DNA of 50,343 nt. It comes from an uncultured Acidaminococcus sp. (lineage in GTDB: Bacteria; Bacillota; Negativicutes; Acidaminococcales; Acidaminococcaceae). Position numbers and translations under genes: made by a program. Below are positions 8,809 through 16,871 of this stretch, piece after piece (the first letter of the stretch is position 1; every line of letters begins with the position of its first letter). The stretch covers positions 1 to 50,343 of the forward strand of contig CADBQR010000024.1 in assembly GCA_902796945.1 (NCBI GenBank). The letters run 5' to 3'. The notes under the pieces are model-generated. The model saw only the letters and a list, made by a program, of their open reading frames with translations, ran no database searches and was not told where the DNA came from.

Positions 8809-10179
8809 TCATTCCGCATCAAACAGGGCCGTCACCGCCGCTCCCACGGTTCCCGCCTCAATGATGCCCTTTATATCCGGCGTGCCGCCAGGGAAACTGC
8901 CGCGGGGCACGATGAATTTATGGAACCCCAGCTGAACGGCTTCCCGAATGCGCCGCTCCACCAGCCCGACACGGCGCAGTTCCCCGGTCAGGCCGACTTC
9001 CCCGACACAGAAGACCCCGGACGGTACCGGACGGTTGCGATAACTGGAAACCAGGGCACCGAGGATCGCCAGGTCCGCCGCTGGCTCTGTGATGCGCATG
9101 CCTCCAACGGCGCTGACATAGGCATCCTGGTCCCCAAAATTCATGCCCATATGCTTTTCCAGGACCGCGATGAGCATGTTTACCCGGTTATAATCCACCC
9201 CGACAGCGGTACGCCGGGGCATGCCGAAGGGCGTGTGGGACGCCAGGGCCTGGATTTCGGTCAAAATGGGGCGGTTGCCTTCCATCACGGCCGTAATCAC
9301 GGAACCGGGCACAGGATTTTCCTTCGTTTCCAGGAACAGGCCGGAGGGGTTGCTGACTTCCTTCAGGCCTTCTGCTTCCATCGAAAAGATCCCACTTTCA
9401 CTGGTAGCGCCAAAACGGTTCTTCAGAGCCCGCAGGACCCGGTACGTATAGGAACGGTCCCCTTCAAACTGCAGGACCACGTCCACCATATGTTCCAGGA
9501 GCCGGGGTCCGGCAATATTGCCCTCCTTGGTCACATGACCGATGATGATGACGGCAATATTGGTATCCTTGGCAAAATTCAGCAGCTTGGCCGTACATTC
9601 CCGTACCTGCCCCACACTGCCCGCTGCGGTTTCAAGCTCGCTGTTGTACATGGTCTGGATGGAATCGATGACAAGGAGCTGCGGTTTGGCCTGGCGAGCC
9701 TGGACCAGGATTGTTCCCAGTTCAGTGGCGGTCATGATTTTCAGGCAGTCCGAAGCCTTACCGAGCCGTTCTGCCCGCATGGCGGTCTGGGCCTCCGATT
9801 CCTCCCCGGAAACATAAAGCACGGGGATTCCCCGGGCCGCTGCCTTCATGGATACGTCCAGGGTAATCGTCGATTTGCCGATGCCCGGCGCCCCGCCAAG
9901 CAGGATCAGGGAACCCGGCACAATTCCGCCGCCCAGGACACGGTCAAACTCATGGATACCGGTCGTCATGCGCTGCAAATGAACCCGGGCCACCTGGGAA
10001 ATCGTTTTCGGTACGGTATGTTCCTTTGTGGCCAGATAGGAAGGCCGGTGCTTATCGACGGGCGCACTGACCTCTTCCACGAAGGAGTCCCAGCTACCGC
10101 ATTCGGGGCAGCGTCCCAGCCATTTCACAGAAGCGTAGCCGCAATGCTGACAGACAAATTTCACTGCATTTTTTGCCAC
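8809..10179 (-). CDS. radA: DNA repair protein RadA
   Basis: RadA is a RecA-like helicase that drives branch migration in recombination repair. The 456-aa protein has the N-terminal zinc finger (CQHCG and CPECGSW, residues 10-31), the Walker A motif GGAPGIGKST (about 95-104), the RadA-specific KNRFGATSE motif near residue 252, and a C-terminal Lon-like domain without the protease active site. The start is GTG with AGGAG 7 nt upstream, and that ribosome site overlaps the ctsR stop. Only 2 bp separate the two genes, so they are surely co-transcribed. Confidence 0.97.
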   Translation of the reverse strand: MAKNAVKFVCQHCGYASVKWLGRCPECGSWDSFVEEVSAPVDKHRPSYLATKEHTVPKTISQVARVHLQRMTTGIHEFDRVLGGGIVPGSLILLGGAPGIGKSTITLDVSMKAAARGIPVLYVSGEESEAQTAMRAERLGKASDCLKIMTATELGTILVQARQAKPQLLVIDSIQTMYNSELETAAGSVGQVRECTAKLLNFAKDTNIAVIIIGHVTKEGNIAGPRLLEHMVDVVLQFEGDRSYTYRVLRALKNRFGATSESGIFSMEAEGLKEVSNPSGLFLETKENPVPGSVITAVMEGNRPILTEIQALASHTPFGMPRRTAVGVDYNRVNMLIAVLEKHMGMNFGDQDAYVSAVGGMRITEPAADLAILGALVSSYRNRPVPSGVFCVGEVGLTGELRRVGLVERRIREAVQLGFHKFIVPRGSFPGGTPDIKGIIEAGTVGAAVTALFDAE

Positions 10180-10181
10180 GG

Positions 10182-10613
10182 CTATTCTCCTCGGTTCAGG
10201 GATTGATAAGCGGAAGCGACCATTTTCAGCTTATCCTTTTCCGTAACGTGATCGCCCAGGAAGGACAGGAAATACTGCAGCAGCTTTCCTTCCCGTACGG
10301 TGATCATGCGATGTTCCACCAGGGCCTTGACCATATCGTCCGCGGTCTGGATCTGGGGCGGCAATTGGAGAGGCTTGGCCTTGGTATCCTGGGGAATCCG
10401 GATAATCCGGATAAATCCCCCGTTGCCTCTCTTGGATTCGACTTCAAAACCTCGTTCCGGCGTAAACCGGGTGGTCAGGGTATACGTAATCTGAGAAGGC
10501 GCACAGGAAAGCTTTTCCGCTAACTGACTTCTTTTTACGTTGATCGCGTCTTCATCATTGGCAAAAAGTTCGCTGATGATGAATTGCTCAATAACATCGG
10601 CTATGTTTCGCAT
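10182..10613 (-). CDS. ctsR: Heat-shock repressor CtsR
   Basis: CtsR represses clp protease genes in Firmicutes and is inactivated on heat or thiol stress. The 143-aa protein begins with the winged helix-turn-helix (MRNIADVIEQFI, then LSCAPSQITYTLTTRFT) and the glycine-rich wing RGNGGFIRIIRI that acts as the heat sensor, followed by a helical dimer domain. In most relatives mcsA, mcsB and clpC follow; here radA follows directly. GTCAAA repeats within its promoter suggest self-repression. Confidence 0.95.
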   Translation of the reverse strand: MRNIADVIEQFIISELFANDEDAINVKRSQLAEKLSCAPSQITYTLTTRFTPERGFEVESKRGNGGFIRIIRIPQDTKAKPLQLPPQIQTADDMVKALVEHRMITVREGKLLQYFLSFLGDHVTEKDKLKMVASAYQSLNRGE

Positions 10614-10637
10614 ACTGATTACCTCCTACACCTGTAT

Positions 10638-10666
10638 ATTATATTTGACTTTTTGACATTTATCAA
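10638..10666 (-). promoter_or_regulatory. ctsR-radA promoter with GTCAAA direct repeats
   Basis: TTGATA (10661-10666) and TATAAT (10638-10643) are 17 bp apart. Two GTCAAA copies fill the spacer (10652-10657 and 10644-10649), 8 bp start to start. The known CtsR site is a GGTCAAA direct repeat with 10-bp spacing, so this would be a variant operator. Binding here would block the polymerase. Confidence 0.75.
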
Positions 10667-10757
10667 GTGGGGGGAATCAACCCTGCTGCCGAAATCGGAA
10701 AGCAGGCCGCTTCTCCCAGTGGAGGCCCTTCACGGAAAGAGGCGGAAAGGGCGCAAC

Positions 10758-10788
10758 AAAAAAAACGGGTCTCAATACAGGACCCGTT
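10758..10788 (-). terminator. Terminator after the small membrane protein
   Basis: AACGGGTC and GACCCGTT (10764-10771, 10781-10788) form an 8-bp stem, followed on the minus strand by a run of eight T. It ends the yitT and small-protein transcript. Confidence 0.9.
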
Positions 10789-10880
10789 CCTTCATTCCCT
10801 GCCAAGTCACCCGTTCCTGGTCTTCAGGGCAAATCTGCTTTTGCGTCGATGCTTCCCGGCACCGCCTGCCCAAAACCTTC

Positions 10881-11027
10881 CTACCGTTCCCGCTTTGACC
10901 GGGCCGCAAGGAAAACGGCGACAAAGGCGGCGGACAGGATGCCTGCCATACTGCCGGACCCTGATGACAGGATCAATAGAATGACCATGATAAGCGTTCC
11001 TAAGATGGCCGCCTGTTTCTTGGACAT
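10881..11027 (-). CDS. Small membrane protein, 48 aa, unknown
   Basis: The open frame starts MSKKQAAILGTLIMVILL and ends with the basic tail AARSKRER. Between them are two hydrophobic stretches (about residues 8-20 and 28-42) split by SSGSGS, so it probably crosses the membrane twice as a hairpin. AAAGGAG lies 9 nt before the ATG, and a strong terminator follows about 90 bp after the stop. These two signals make a real gene likely despite its size. It lies 80 bp after yitT. I do not recognise a family. Confidence 0.7.
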   Translation of the reverse strand: MSKKQAAILGTLIMVILLILSSGSGSMAGILSAAFVAVFLAARSKRER

Positions 11028-11107
11028 AGGATCATGCTCCTTTATCTTTAACCACGTCGAACGAGTTCAAAAACAGCCGTTGCTTTTCTTTTCCAGGGAA
11101 TCCCGCA

Positions 11108-11980
11108 TCAGCTCATTTCCATGGGGCGTTTGATGTTATGGTTCTTCTCCCGGGTAAAGCCTCTTCCCAGGACATCCTTGGCATCCTGTACAATCATGAA
11201 GGCATCGGGGTCATTTTGGACGACCAGTTCCTTCAAGCGGGCGACCTGGGTCAGCTTGACAACGCAGAAAAGGACCTGGCGCCGTTCATGGGTATAGGCG
11301 CCCTCCCCTTCCATATAGGTCGCGCCGCGCCCCAGTTTCTCAATGATGGCTTCCGCAATGGCTTCACTTTTATCACTGATGATGAAGACATTTTTCTTGT
11401 AATCAAAGCCGTCCGCAAAGGCATTGCTCATCTTGGCAACGGCAAAATAGGCCACAATGGTGTACATGGCCGGGGCCAGTCCGAAGCAATAGGCCTCGAT
11501 ACTGAGCAGGCACAGATTGATCAGGAATCCCGTGGTCCCGATACTGATGGAATAAAATTTCTGCATGATCCCGCCGATGATATCGGTTCCGCCCGTGCTG
11601 CCACCCACCCGATACAGGGTTCCCAGACCGATCCCATGCAGGACGCCGGCAGCGATGCTGCAGAGCATGGGATCATCGACAGGGACGTATCCTTTCAGGA
11701 AGGAAAAGGTACGGATCCAAAAGGAAAGGGCCACGGTCCCATAGACACCGCTCAGGAAATATTCCCGGCTCATCAGTTTATAGGCCAGGATAAAAAGAGG
11801 AATATTGAAAAGCAGGTTGGTAATATCCACCGGCCAGCCAAAAAGGTAATAGAGAATCATTCCCAGTCCTGTCACGCCGCCGCTGAGCAGATGATTGGGA
11901 AGGAAAAACGCGTTCATGGCAATGCCGGAAACGCAGGTACCGGCCGTAATGGTCAAATATCGTTTAACATGTCTGTTCAT
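11108..11980 (-). CDS. YitT family membrane protein
   Basis: The 290-aa protein has an N-terminal membrane domain of five or six segments (DUF161/YitT type, with LLSGGVTGLG and GGSTGGTDIIGGI) and a soluble C-terminal DUF2179 domain (about residues 195-270, with VFIISDKSEAIAEAI). Function in this family is not firmly known; a transport role is often assumed. The match in length and glycine-rich loops is good. It is first in a unit with the 48-aa protein. Confidence 0.93.
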   Translation of the reverse strand: MNRHVKRYLTITAGTCVSGIAMNAFFLPNHLLSGGVTGLGMILYYLFGWPVDITNLLFNIPLFILAYKLMSREYFLSGVYGTVALSFWIRTFSFLKGYVPVDDPMLCSIAAGVLHGIGLGTLYRVGGSTGGTDIIGGIMQKFYSISIGTTGFLINLCLLSIEAYCFGLAPAMYTIVAYFAVAKMSNAFADGFDYKKNVFIISDKSEAIAEAIIEKLGRGATYMEGEGAYTHERRQVLFCVVKLTQVARLKELVVQNDPDAFMIVQDAKDVLGRGFTREKNHNIKRPMEMS

Positions 11981-12088
11981 GAAACATCCCTACTCCATTG
12001 CCAAAATTACTTTGCTTCCTACAGTCTAGCACGGAAATTGAAAATAGGGAATAAGGTCCCCATCCCTCCTTCCGGAACGCAGGGAGAC

Positions 12089-12125
12089 AAAAAGAACCGT
12101 GAAGGAATGGTGTCCATCACGGTTC
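12089..12125 (-). terminator. Terminator of the pilin-like operon
   Basis: GAACCGTGA and TCACGGTTC (12094-12102, 12117-12125) form a perfect 9-bp stem, followed on the minus strand by TTTTTGTC. It lies 14 bp after the last gene of the cluster. Confidence 0.9.
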
Positions 12126-12138
12126 CCGTTCAATCCCC

Positions 12139-12984
12139 TCATTTCACAATGAAATGATACATCAGCTCGGAATTCGGGGTCTTTTCCATTTTTCTGGCAT
12201 AAACAGCCCGCAGGTCATAATTGCCCGGCTTTTCAAATGTGAAGAACAGAATGGTCTGCCCCGGCGAGCCTCCGGCATTGGTCCGATTGACCATGGGCAG
12301 ATAGAAGGAATGCCCCAGATCGGCAAAACCCGGAGCTGCCGATTGATCGGACAGGCTCCATTCCAGGCCCGTTGTCGGGTTGGAGTCAAGATAGAGGGCA
12401 ATCAGTTCCCCCGGTTTCAGTTCCAGCGTTTTATCCGCTGATTCCTTCGTCAGCTTATAGCTTGTCAGGAGACGGGCCCCGCCAGCAACATTGATGGTCC
12501 TGACCAGGGAAGGATAAGGAACGACCGTGTCAAAGGCACCGCCAGGAGCGGATTGGACCCGGATTCCTTTTTCACTGAAAACGTATTTTTTACCCTGCAG
12601 GTATTGCTGATAAGCCGTCGTATTGGTATAGAGCAGGTCCTTTTCGTCCAGTTCGCTGCCGGCGGCCGTGTCAACCGTAACCCCTTCATAAAGCGTCTTA
12701 TCTCCCTCGGCTTTCAGGATGACACTGAAAAGGCTGGGCCGGTTCACCGTAATTTCATAGGAAAGGCGCGCACCCTTGCCGGCCTGTTTGGCCAGGGCCT
12801 CCCCTTTCTCCTTCAGCAGGGAATTGACATTCTTCTGCAAATAGCTTTCCTTCAATCCATCCACATAGGGAAGCACCCCGCCAGATACCTTATCCTGTAC
12901 AATCGTCGTATGACCGAAAGCCTGAACCTGGGAGGAAAGTCCCAGAAAAGCAGTCATTACGGCCAGCGCCATCCATTTATTCAT
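12139..12984 (-). CDS. Secreted protein with chagasin-like (inhibitor I42) C-terminal domain
   Basis: A 281-aa protein with a signal peptide (MNKWMALAVMTAFLG, cleavage likely after QVQA). The middle part, about residues 35-185, resembles the DUF4163/PdaC-type region found in secreted Gram-positive proteins. The end, from about residue 190, shows the chagasin loop NPTTGLEWSL and a later LRAVYARKME strand, the fold of cysteine-protease inhibitors. Inhibitor activity is inference; the fold is also used for non-inhibitory roles. AGGAGG lies 7 nt before the ATG. It is the last gene of the pilin-like operon, so it may protect or assist a surface structure. Confidence 0.8.
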   Translation of the reverse strand: MNKWMALAVMTAFLGLSSQVQAFGHTTIVQDKVSGGVLPYVDGLKESYLQKNVNSLLKEKGEALAKQAGKGARLSYEITVNRPSLFSVILKAEGDKTLYEGVTVDTAAGSELDEKDLLYTNTTAYQQYLQGKKYVFSEKGIRVQSAPGGAFDTVVPYPSLVRTINVAGGARLLTSYKLTKESADKTLELKPGELIALYLDSNPTTGLEWSLSDQSAAPGFADLGHSFYLPMVNRTNAGGSPGQTILFFTFEKPGNYDLRAVYARKMEKTPNSELMYHFIVK

Positions 12985-12995
12985 CGTATAACCTC

Positions 12996-13847
12996 CTAAA
13001 ACGTAACGTATGAAGTCTGAAAAGGCTTCAGGACATCCCGGTCTGCCGTGAGCGAGGACCCCTCACCCCGGGAAATCGCAGTTCCAGCCGTCATTATACC
13101 ATGAATATGTGAATTTTCTCCGACAATTATCCGCTTATCCGTAAAAAGAAAGACGCCGCGGAGCGTGACATTTCGTCCAATGACGATATCACCGAAGCTG
13201 TAGCAGATCAGTCGTCCTTCGTAACGGACCCCTTCCGAAAACACGATCCCTTTCGGTAACAGCAGCAGGCCACTGCCAGCAAGGGCCTGTTCACGGCGGA
13301 TGCGGAGAATACGGGCACGGGCATCATAAAAGCGGCCCCCCAGGTTGAAGAAGCCCTGCCAACGGGCTGGCAATGGTTCCGCATAGGAACGGCAGGAAGC
13401 AAAATCCACAAGGGCATAGCGGGGAAAGGAGGCCTCTCCGCCACTATAGACAGGGTGGTCCGCACCGCCGGGCGGCGTTATTTCGCAGCGCCTTGCCTTG
13501 ACCAGGGGCATTCGGCGGTTGTCCGCCACCATGGCCTGTTCGACCCGGATATAGGGGCAGCCATCCTGTTTTGCAGTGATCCTCAGGTGCACCGGCCCGT
13601 CCGCCTGGGAAAGCAGGACTTCCGGGCCGTTGATTTCCGTGCCGTTAGAAAGCAGGGGATTTGGGGCATTGGCCCTGCAGAACTGCTGCAGCATATCGGC
13701 ATAGGCCTCTGAAACGTGCAGGAACTGCTGGAGCTGGAGGTGATCCGATACCGCAAGGAACGCGGTGGTCATCACTTTTGCCGTAAGGACCATGACAACC
13801 AGGACAAAAATGGAAACCATTCCCGGCGCCCGGTCAGGGACTGCCAT
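12996..13847 (-). CDS. Pilin-like membrane-anchored protein with beta-helix-like C-terminus
   Basis: A 283-aa protein with one N-terminal hydrophobic segment (GMVSIFVLVVMVLTAK) followed by a long helix, as in PilX or GspK-type minor pilins. No clear prepilin cleavage glycine and glutamate pair is seen. From about residue 195 short repeated strands (VFSEGVRYEG, IVIGRNVTLRGV, IIVGENSHIHGI) look like a left- or right-handed beta helix, as in bactofilin or polymer-forming domains. It overlaps the preceding gene by 14 bp and lies 11 bp before the chagasin-like gene. The combination is unusual. Confidence 0.75.
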   Translation of the reverse strand: MAVPDRAPGMVSIFVLVVMVLTAKVMTTAFLAVSDHLQLQQFLHVSEAYADMLQQFCRANAPNPLLSNGTEINGPEVLLSQADGPVHLRITAKQDGCPYIRVEQAMVADNRRMPLVKARRCEITPPGGADHPVYSGGEASFPRYALVDFASCRSYAEPLPARWQGFFNLGGRFYDARARILRIRREQALAGSGLLLLPKGIVFSEGVRYEGRLICYSFGDIVIGRNVTLRGVFLFTDKRIIVGENSHIHGIMTAGTAISRGEGSSLTADRDVLKPFQTSYVTF

Positions 13848-14340
13848 AACGGAACACCTCCCGAAATGGCCGTTTCCGGCCTCCCTCCGGCAGGGACAGG
13901 ACCAGGGAACAGGAAATCCGGTCCGGCGGGATCAGTTCCCAGGAAAGATCCGTCACATCCAGATGGGGCGATGACAAGGGGTTGATGCCTGCCTCGGAAC
14001 GATTGGTCTCCCGTACTGCCACATAAAGGGTCTGGCGATGGGAGGAAGGCGAAAGGGAGCAATAAAAACGGACCTCCTGCTGCTCACGGCCGGTCCGGCA
14101 GGTGAGGCTCCGGCCCGCCGTACCGGATTCAATTTCACAATCCCGGCAGCGATAACGGAAAAAGTTGGCCAGCCGACAGCGAAGTTCCGTTGAAGCCCGC
14201 CGGAGTTCAAGTTCTTCCTGGATGGCGCGGCCAGTCTGCAGGGCTTGCCGGAACAGCCAGAAACAGTTCATGACCAGGAAAGTGGAAAGAAAAAGCCCCA
14301 GGACGCCTTTAAGGAGAAAGCTTCCCCTACTCTTTACCAT
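13834..14340 (-). CDS. Minor pseudopilin-like protein, 168 aa
   Basis: The N-terminus MVKSRGSFLLKGVLGLFL is a basic leader, glycine and long hydrophobic helix, as in prepilins, though the usual glutamate at position 5 of the mature protein is missing. The rest is a small globular domain with cysteines (RYRCRDCEIE) and a strand-rich end. The size fits GspI/GspJ or PilW-like minor subunits. The frame is open far upstream, but the ATG at 14340 overlaps the previous stop by 14 bp and gives the pilin-like start. Family assignment is tentative. Confidence 0.7.
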   Translation of the reverse strand: MVKSRGSFLLKGVLGLFLSTFLVMNCFWLFRQALQTGRAIQEELELRRASTELRCRLANFFRYRCRDCEIESGTAGRSLTCRTGREQQEVRFYCSLSPSSHRQTLYVAVRETNRSEAGINPLSSPHLDVTDLSWELIPPDRISCSLVLSLPEGGRKRPFREVFRYGSP

Positions 14341-14659
14341 AAAGCACCGCCTGGAAAAGAAGGCGACCCTGGCTGCTGGTGACTTTGATATGGTGTTGGA
14401 CCAGTTTTGACGGACCCCCCAGGGGAGTCGCTTCGTCCCGGACCTGGATATTTTCCGGAAGGGGCTCAGCGGTAGCCGCATCCATTCGCTGCCGGAACCA
14501 TCGTCTTGCCGCCTCTTTTTCTTCCCAGACAGCCAGACCCTGAAGGCTCTGGGCCGCCAGCATAAGGACCAGCAGCACCGCCGTCGTGACCAGAAAAGCG
14601 CCGCCCATGGCATCAAGAAAGAGGAACCCGCCATCACGGCAAACCCGCTCCCTTTTCAT
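14327..14659 (-). CDS. Minor pseudopilin-like protein, 110 aa
   Basis: The start MKRERVCRDGGFLFLDAM has a charged leader, a GG-F cleavage-like site and aspartate where prepilins have glutamate, then a hydrophobic helix (GGAFLVTTAVLLVLMLA) and a short domain. This fits a GspI-type minor pseudopilin. The ATG at 14659 is preferred over the upstream 14746 because it gives the canonical leader. It overlaps its neighbours by 26 and 14 bp, so translation is coupled. Confidence 0.72.
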   Translation of the reverse strand: MKRERVCRDGGFLFLDAMGGAFLVTTAVLLVLMLAAQSLQGLAVWEEKEAARRWFRQRMDAATAEPLPENIQVRDEATPLGGPSKLVQHHIKVTSSQGRLLFQAVLYGKE

Positions 14660-15095
14660 AGCACAGGCGTCCCCGTACCGGTTCAAAATAAAAGGCTTTT
14701 GACTGCACCCTTCCTTCCGGGGAAGCAATGGTGACACGCTTTCCATGAGGCGTTACCCCTCCTTTGGCCGTAAAAGTAAAGATCCCCGGCCCCGTAACTG
14801 CAAAGCCGCTTCCGGAAGCCGGCAGGAAAAGGAATGTCCTGCCCTTCCGTCTCTGCCGCAGCCGGATTCCCAGTCGGTCAGCACGGACATCGCTAAGGCT
14901 GCCATTCAGCAGCAGGGCCTGTCCCTGGGCAGCTGTAAAAAGACTGGCAGCCCGCTCCAGGAACAGGTTCCGCTCCAGCGCCGCGCAGCCTTTTCCGAGC
15001 ATCGGCAAAAAGCGAACCACAAGGCCCGTAAAGGCCATGACAACGGTCAGCATGAAAAGCAGCCCAAAGAGAACATAGCCTCCCTGCTTAGCCAT
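14634..15095 (-). CDS. Minor pseudopilin-like protein, 153 aa
   Basis: A short leader MAKQGG, then a hydrophobic helix YVLFGLLFMLTVVMAF and a globular part with basic strands. The leader glycine and aromatic residue resemble a prepilin peptidase site. GGAAGG lies about 5 nt before the ATG. It overlaps the GspG-like gene by 8 bp and the next gene by 26 bp. Exact subclass (GspH-like) is inferred from size and gene order only. Confidence 0.72.
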   Translation of the reverse strand: MAKQGGYVLFGLLFMLTVVMAFTGLVVRFLPMLGKGCAALERNLFLERAASLFTAAQGQALLLNGSLSDVRADRLGIRLRQRRKGRTFLFLPASGSGFAVTGPGIFTFTAKGGVTPHGKRVTIASPEGRVQSKAFYFEPVRGRLCYEKGAGLP

Positions 15096-15543
15096 TGCCG
15101 CCTTCCTTTTTCGGTTTTCCCAGTTCACTGCTCCGAATGACCTCACCGCTGCTCAGGGTGCCTTCAAATTCACATTCCTTGCTGCCTGTGCTGCTCTTTT
15201 TCAGGATGATGTCTTCATATTCTTTGGAGGGCACATATTTCCCGTCCACCAATTCCTTGATATCTGTCGGTGCCCGTCCGTTTTCCATGGCGTAAATACG
15301 GGCTGCACTGTCAAGGGTCGTGAGGTTCACCACAAGCTGCGTGTCATGGGATTTATGCATCGCACTTTCGATGGAGGGGATCAGGGCAGCCGCCATGACC
15401 CCCAGGATGGCCAGGACGATCAGGATTTCCAAAAGGGTAAATCCCTTCCCTGCCTTATACTTCCGTTTGTGAGCTGCCTGGGATGGAATCCCTGCGGGTG
15501 TGTTCCTGATAAGCGTCTTTTCTTCCTGGTTTGTACTTTGCAT
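15088..15543 (-). CDS. GspG/PilE-like major pseudopilin
   Basis: The 151-aa protein has a textbook prepilin signal: GKG then FTLLEILIVLAILGVMAA, with the glutamate at mature position 5. After cleavage the mature protein is about 117 aa, with GspG-like LTTLDSAARIYAMENGRAPT and a short C-terminal domain. The leader of 34 residues is longer than usual. The ATG at 15543 has AAAGGAG 9 nt upstream; the ATG nine bases earlier touches that site and is unlikely. It would form the filament pushed by GspF and an ATPase not found here. Confidence 0.9.
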   Translation of the reverse strand: MQSTNQEEKTLIRNTPAGIPSQAAHKRKYKAGKGFTLLEILIVLAILGVMAAALIPSIESAMHKSHDTQLVVNLTTLDSAARIYAMENGRAPTDIKELVDGKYVPSKEYEDIILKKSSTGSKECEFEGTLSSGEVIRSSELGKPKKEGGNG

Positions 15544-15648
15544 CGTCAGCATCTCCTTTTCTGATTGGCGTAAAGGAAGGCGCGGTTCATGAACCATGCC
15601 GGAGGAAAATGAAGGAAAGAAGGAAAAACAGGGGTTGCCGTGTTTCGG

Positions 15649-15666
15649 CCGTCCACTGCAGGACGG
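15649..15666 (-). other. Hairpin between gspF and the pseudopilin genes
   Basis: CCGTCC and GGACGG form a 6-bp stem around a 6-nt loop in the 137-bp gap after gspF. It lacks a U-tract, so it is more likely an RNA-stabilising or processing hairpin that sets different levels for gspF and the pilin genes than a terminator. Confidence 0.4.
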
Positions 15667-15680
15667 TTGTTCAGCGCTTT

Positions 15681-16871
15681 TTAGAAACGTGCGGGAATCC
15701 CGTTCAGGAGCCCGGTCATCGGGGACAGGAGGCAGTACAGGATCATGACGCTGAGCGCAGCCAGCGTAAGGAGCAGCATGGGCTCAAGCAGTTGCTTGAA
15801 CGCGGCCATGCGATGCCTGATTTCCTGCCCCAGCAGGACGGCCGCTTCCGTCATCATTTCGCCCATTTTCCCGCTCTCTTCGCCAATGGCCATGAATTCC
15901 ACCGTCAGGGAACTGCATAGCTGCGGCGTTTGCCGGGCCGCTCGAAAAAGCGGCTGGCCACTGTCGACAAGATGAAGGAGCCGGAGCCCGGAATGGCGGA
16001 AAGGTCCTTCCGGCAGAATGGCAGCCGCTTCAGCGAGACTGTCATGTAAGGGAAGTCCGCTTTTAAGCAGCAGTGCCAGCAGGCTGATGTAGCGATTTTC
16101 CCAGAAAAGACGGATCCAGTTCCGCAAGAAGGGAATCCGGTTCTCCCAGACCGACCTCCTTTTAAAAAGAGTGCGGCCGTAAAGCATCAGGACGGCCAGG
16201 AAACCCGCCGCGGCAGCGGTATTTTCCATAAAGCAGGAGCGGACAGCCAGCATTCCCCGAATCCCCAGAGGAAGAGGCACCTGCAGGGTCTGATACAGGC
16301 CGGCAAAGACGGGCAGGATGGCAGCCATGAAATAAAGAAAGAGCAGGCCGCCGAGAAAAAGAACGAGCAGCGGATACAGACTGGCCCCCAGTACCAGATT
16401 CCGTAATTTCCGCTTTCTCTGGTAATACCCTGCCAGGTATAGAAAGACCAGGGCGGTCTGGCCGCTTTTTTCCCCCGCTGAAGCCAATTTGGGCGCCAGC
16501 TCGCCTAAGGCTTCTTCATGCCTCCCAAGGGCCTGGGAAAGGGAATGTCCCTTGGACAGGTTCTCTCCCAGGGTGCGGCACAGGGCGGCAGTGGCGGGAG
16601 ATCCCCTCATGGCCATGATGTTCAGGACTTTCAGAAGGGGGACCTGGCTTTTGAGAAGGATCCCCATCTGACGAAAAAAGGCTTCCCTTTCCATCGATGA
16701 AAGCTGCCTGCCCCGGCGGAACAGCAAACGACGCCGCTCCTTTAGCTGAATCAGATAGTCATATTCCTGCAGGAGGGTGCGCGCCGCCGCGTCCTGTGAT
16801 TCCGCCAGGATCACCCCGGTTGCAACGGGTTCCCCTTTTTTCCCGGCTTTCCATTGATATTCCTTCACCAT
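15681..16871 (-). CDS. Type II secretion/type IV pilus inner-membrane platform protein GspF/PilC
   Basis: GspF/PilC is the membrane platform that links the assembly ATPase to the growing pilus. The 396-aa protein has two copies of the T2SSF domain (about residues 65-185 and 265-385), with paired SGLPLHDSLAEAA-type helices, three membrane segments (about 165-190, 215-235, 365-385) and the typical LASAGEKSGQ and AIGEESGKMGEM motifs. AAAGGAGGAGG precedes the ATG at 16871; the frame is open further up but the family start fits here. No gspE ATPase, prepilin peptidase or secretin gene lies nearby. Confidence 0.93.
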   Translation of the reverse strand: MVKEYQWKAGKKGEPVATGVILAESQDAAARTLLQEYDYLIQLKERRRLLFRRGRQLSSMEREAFFRQMGILLKSQVPLLKVLNIMAMRGSPATAALCRTLGENLSKGHSLSQALGRHEEALGELAPKLASAGEKSGQTALVFLYLAGYYQRKRKLRNLVLGASLYPLLVLFLGGLLFLYFMAAILPVFAGLYQTLQVPLPLGIRGMLAVRSCFMENTAAAAGFLAVLMLYGRTLFKRRSVWENRIPFLRNWIRLFWENRYISLLALLLKSGLPLHDSLAEAAAILPEGPFRHSGLRLLHLVDSGQPLFRAARQTPQLCSSLTVEFMAIGEESGKMGEMMTEAAVLLGQEIRHRMAAFKQLLEPMLLLTLAALSVMILYCLLSPMTGLLNGIPARF

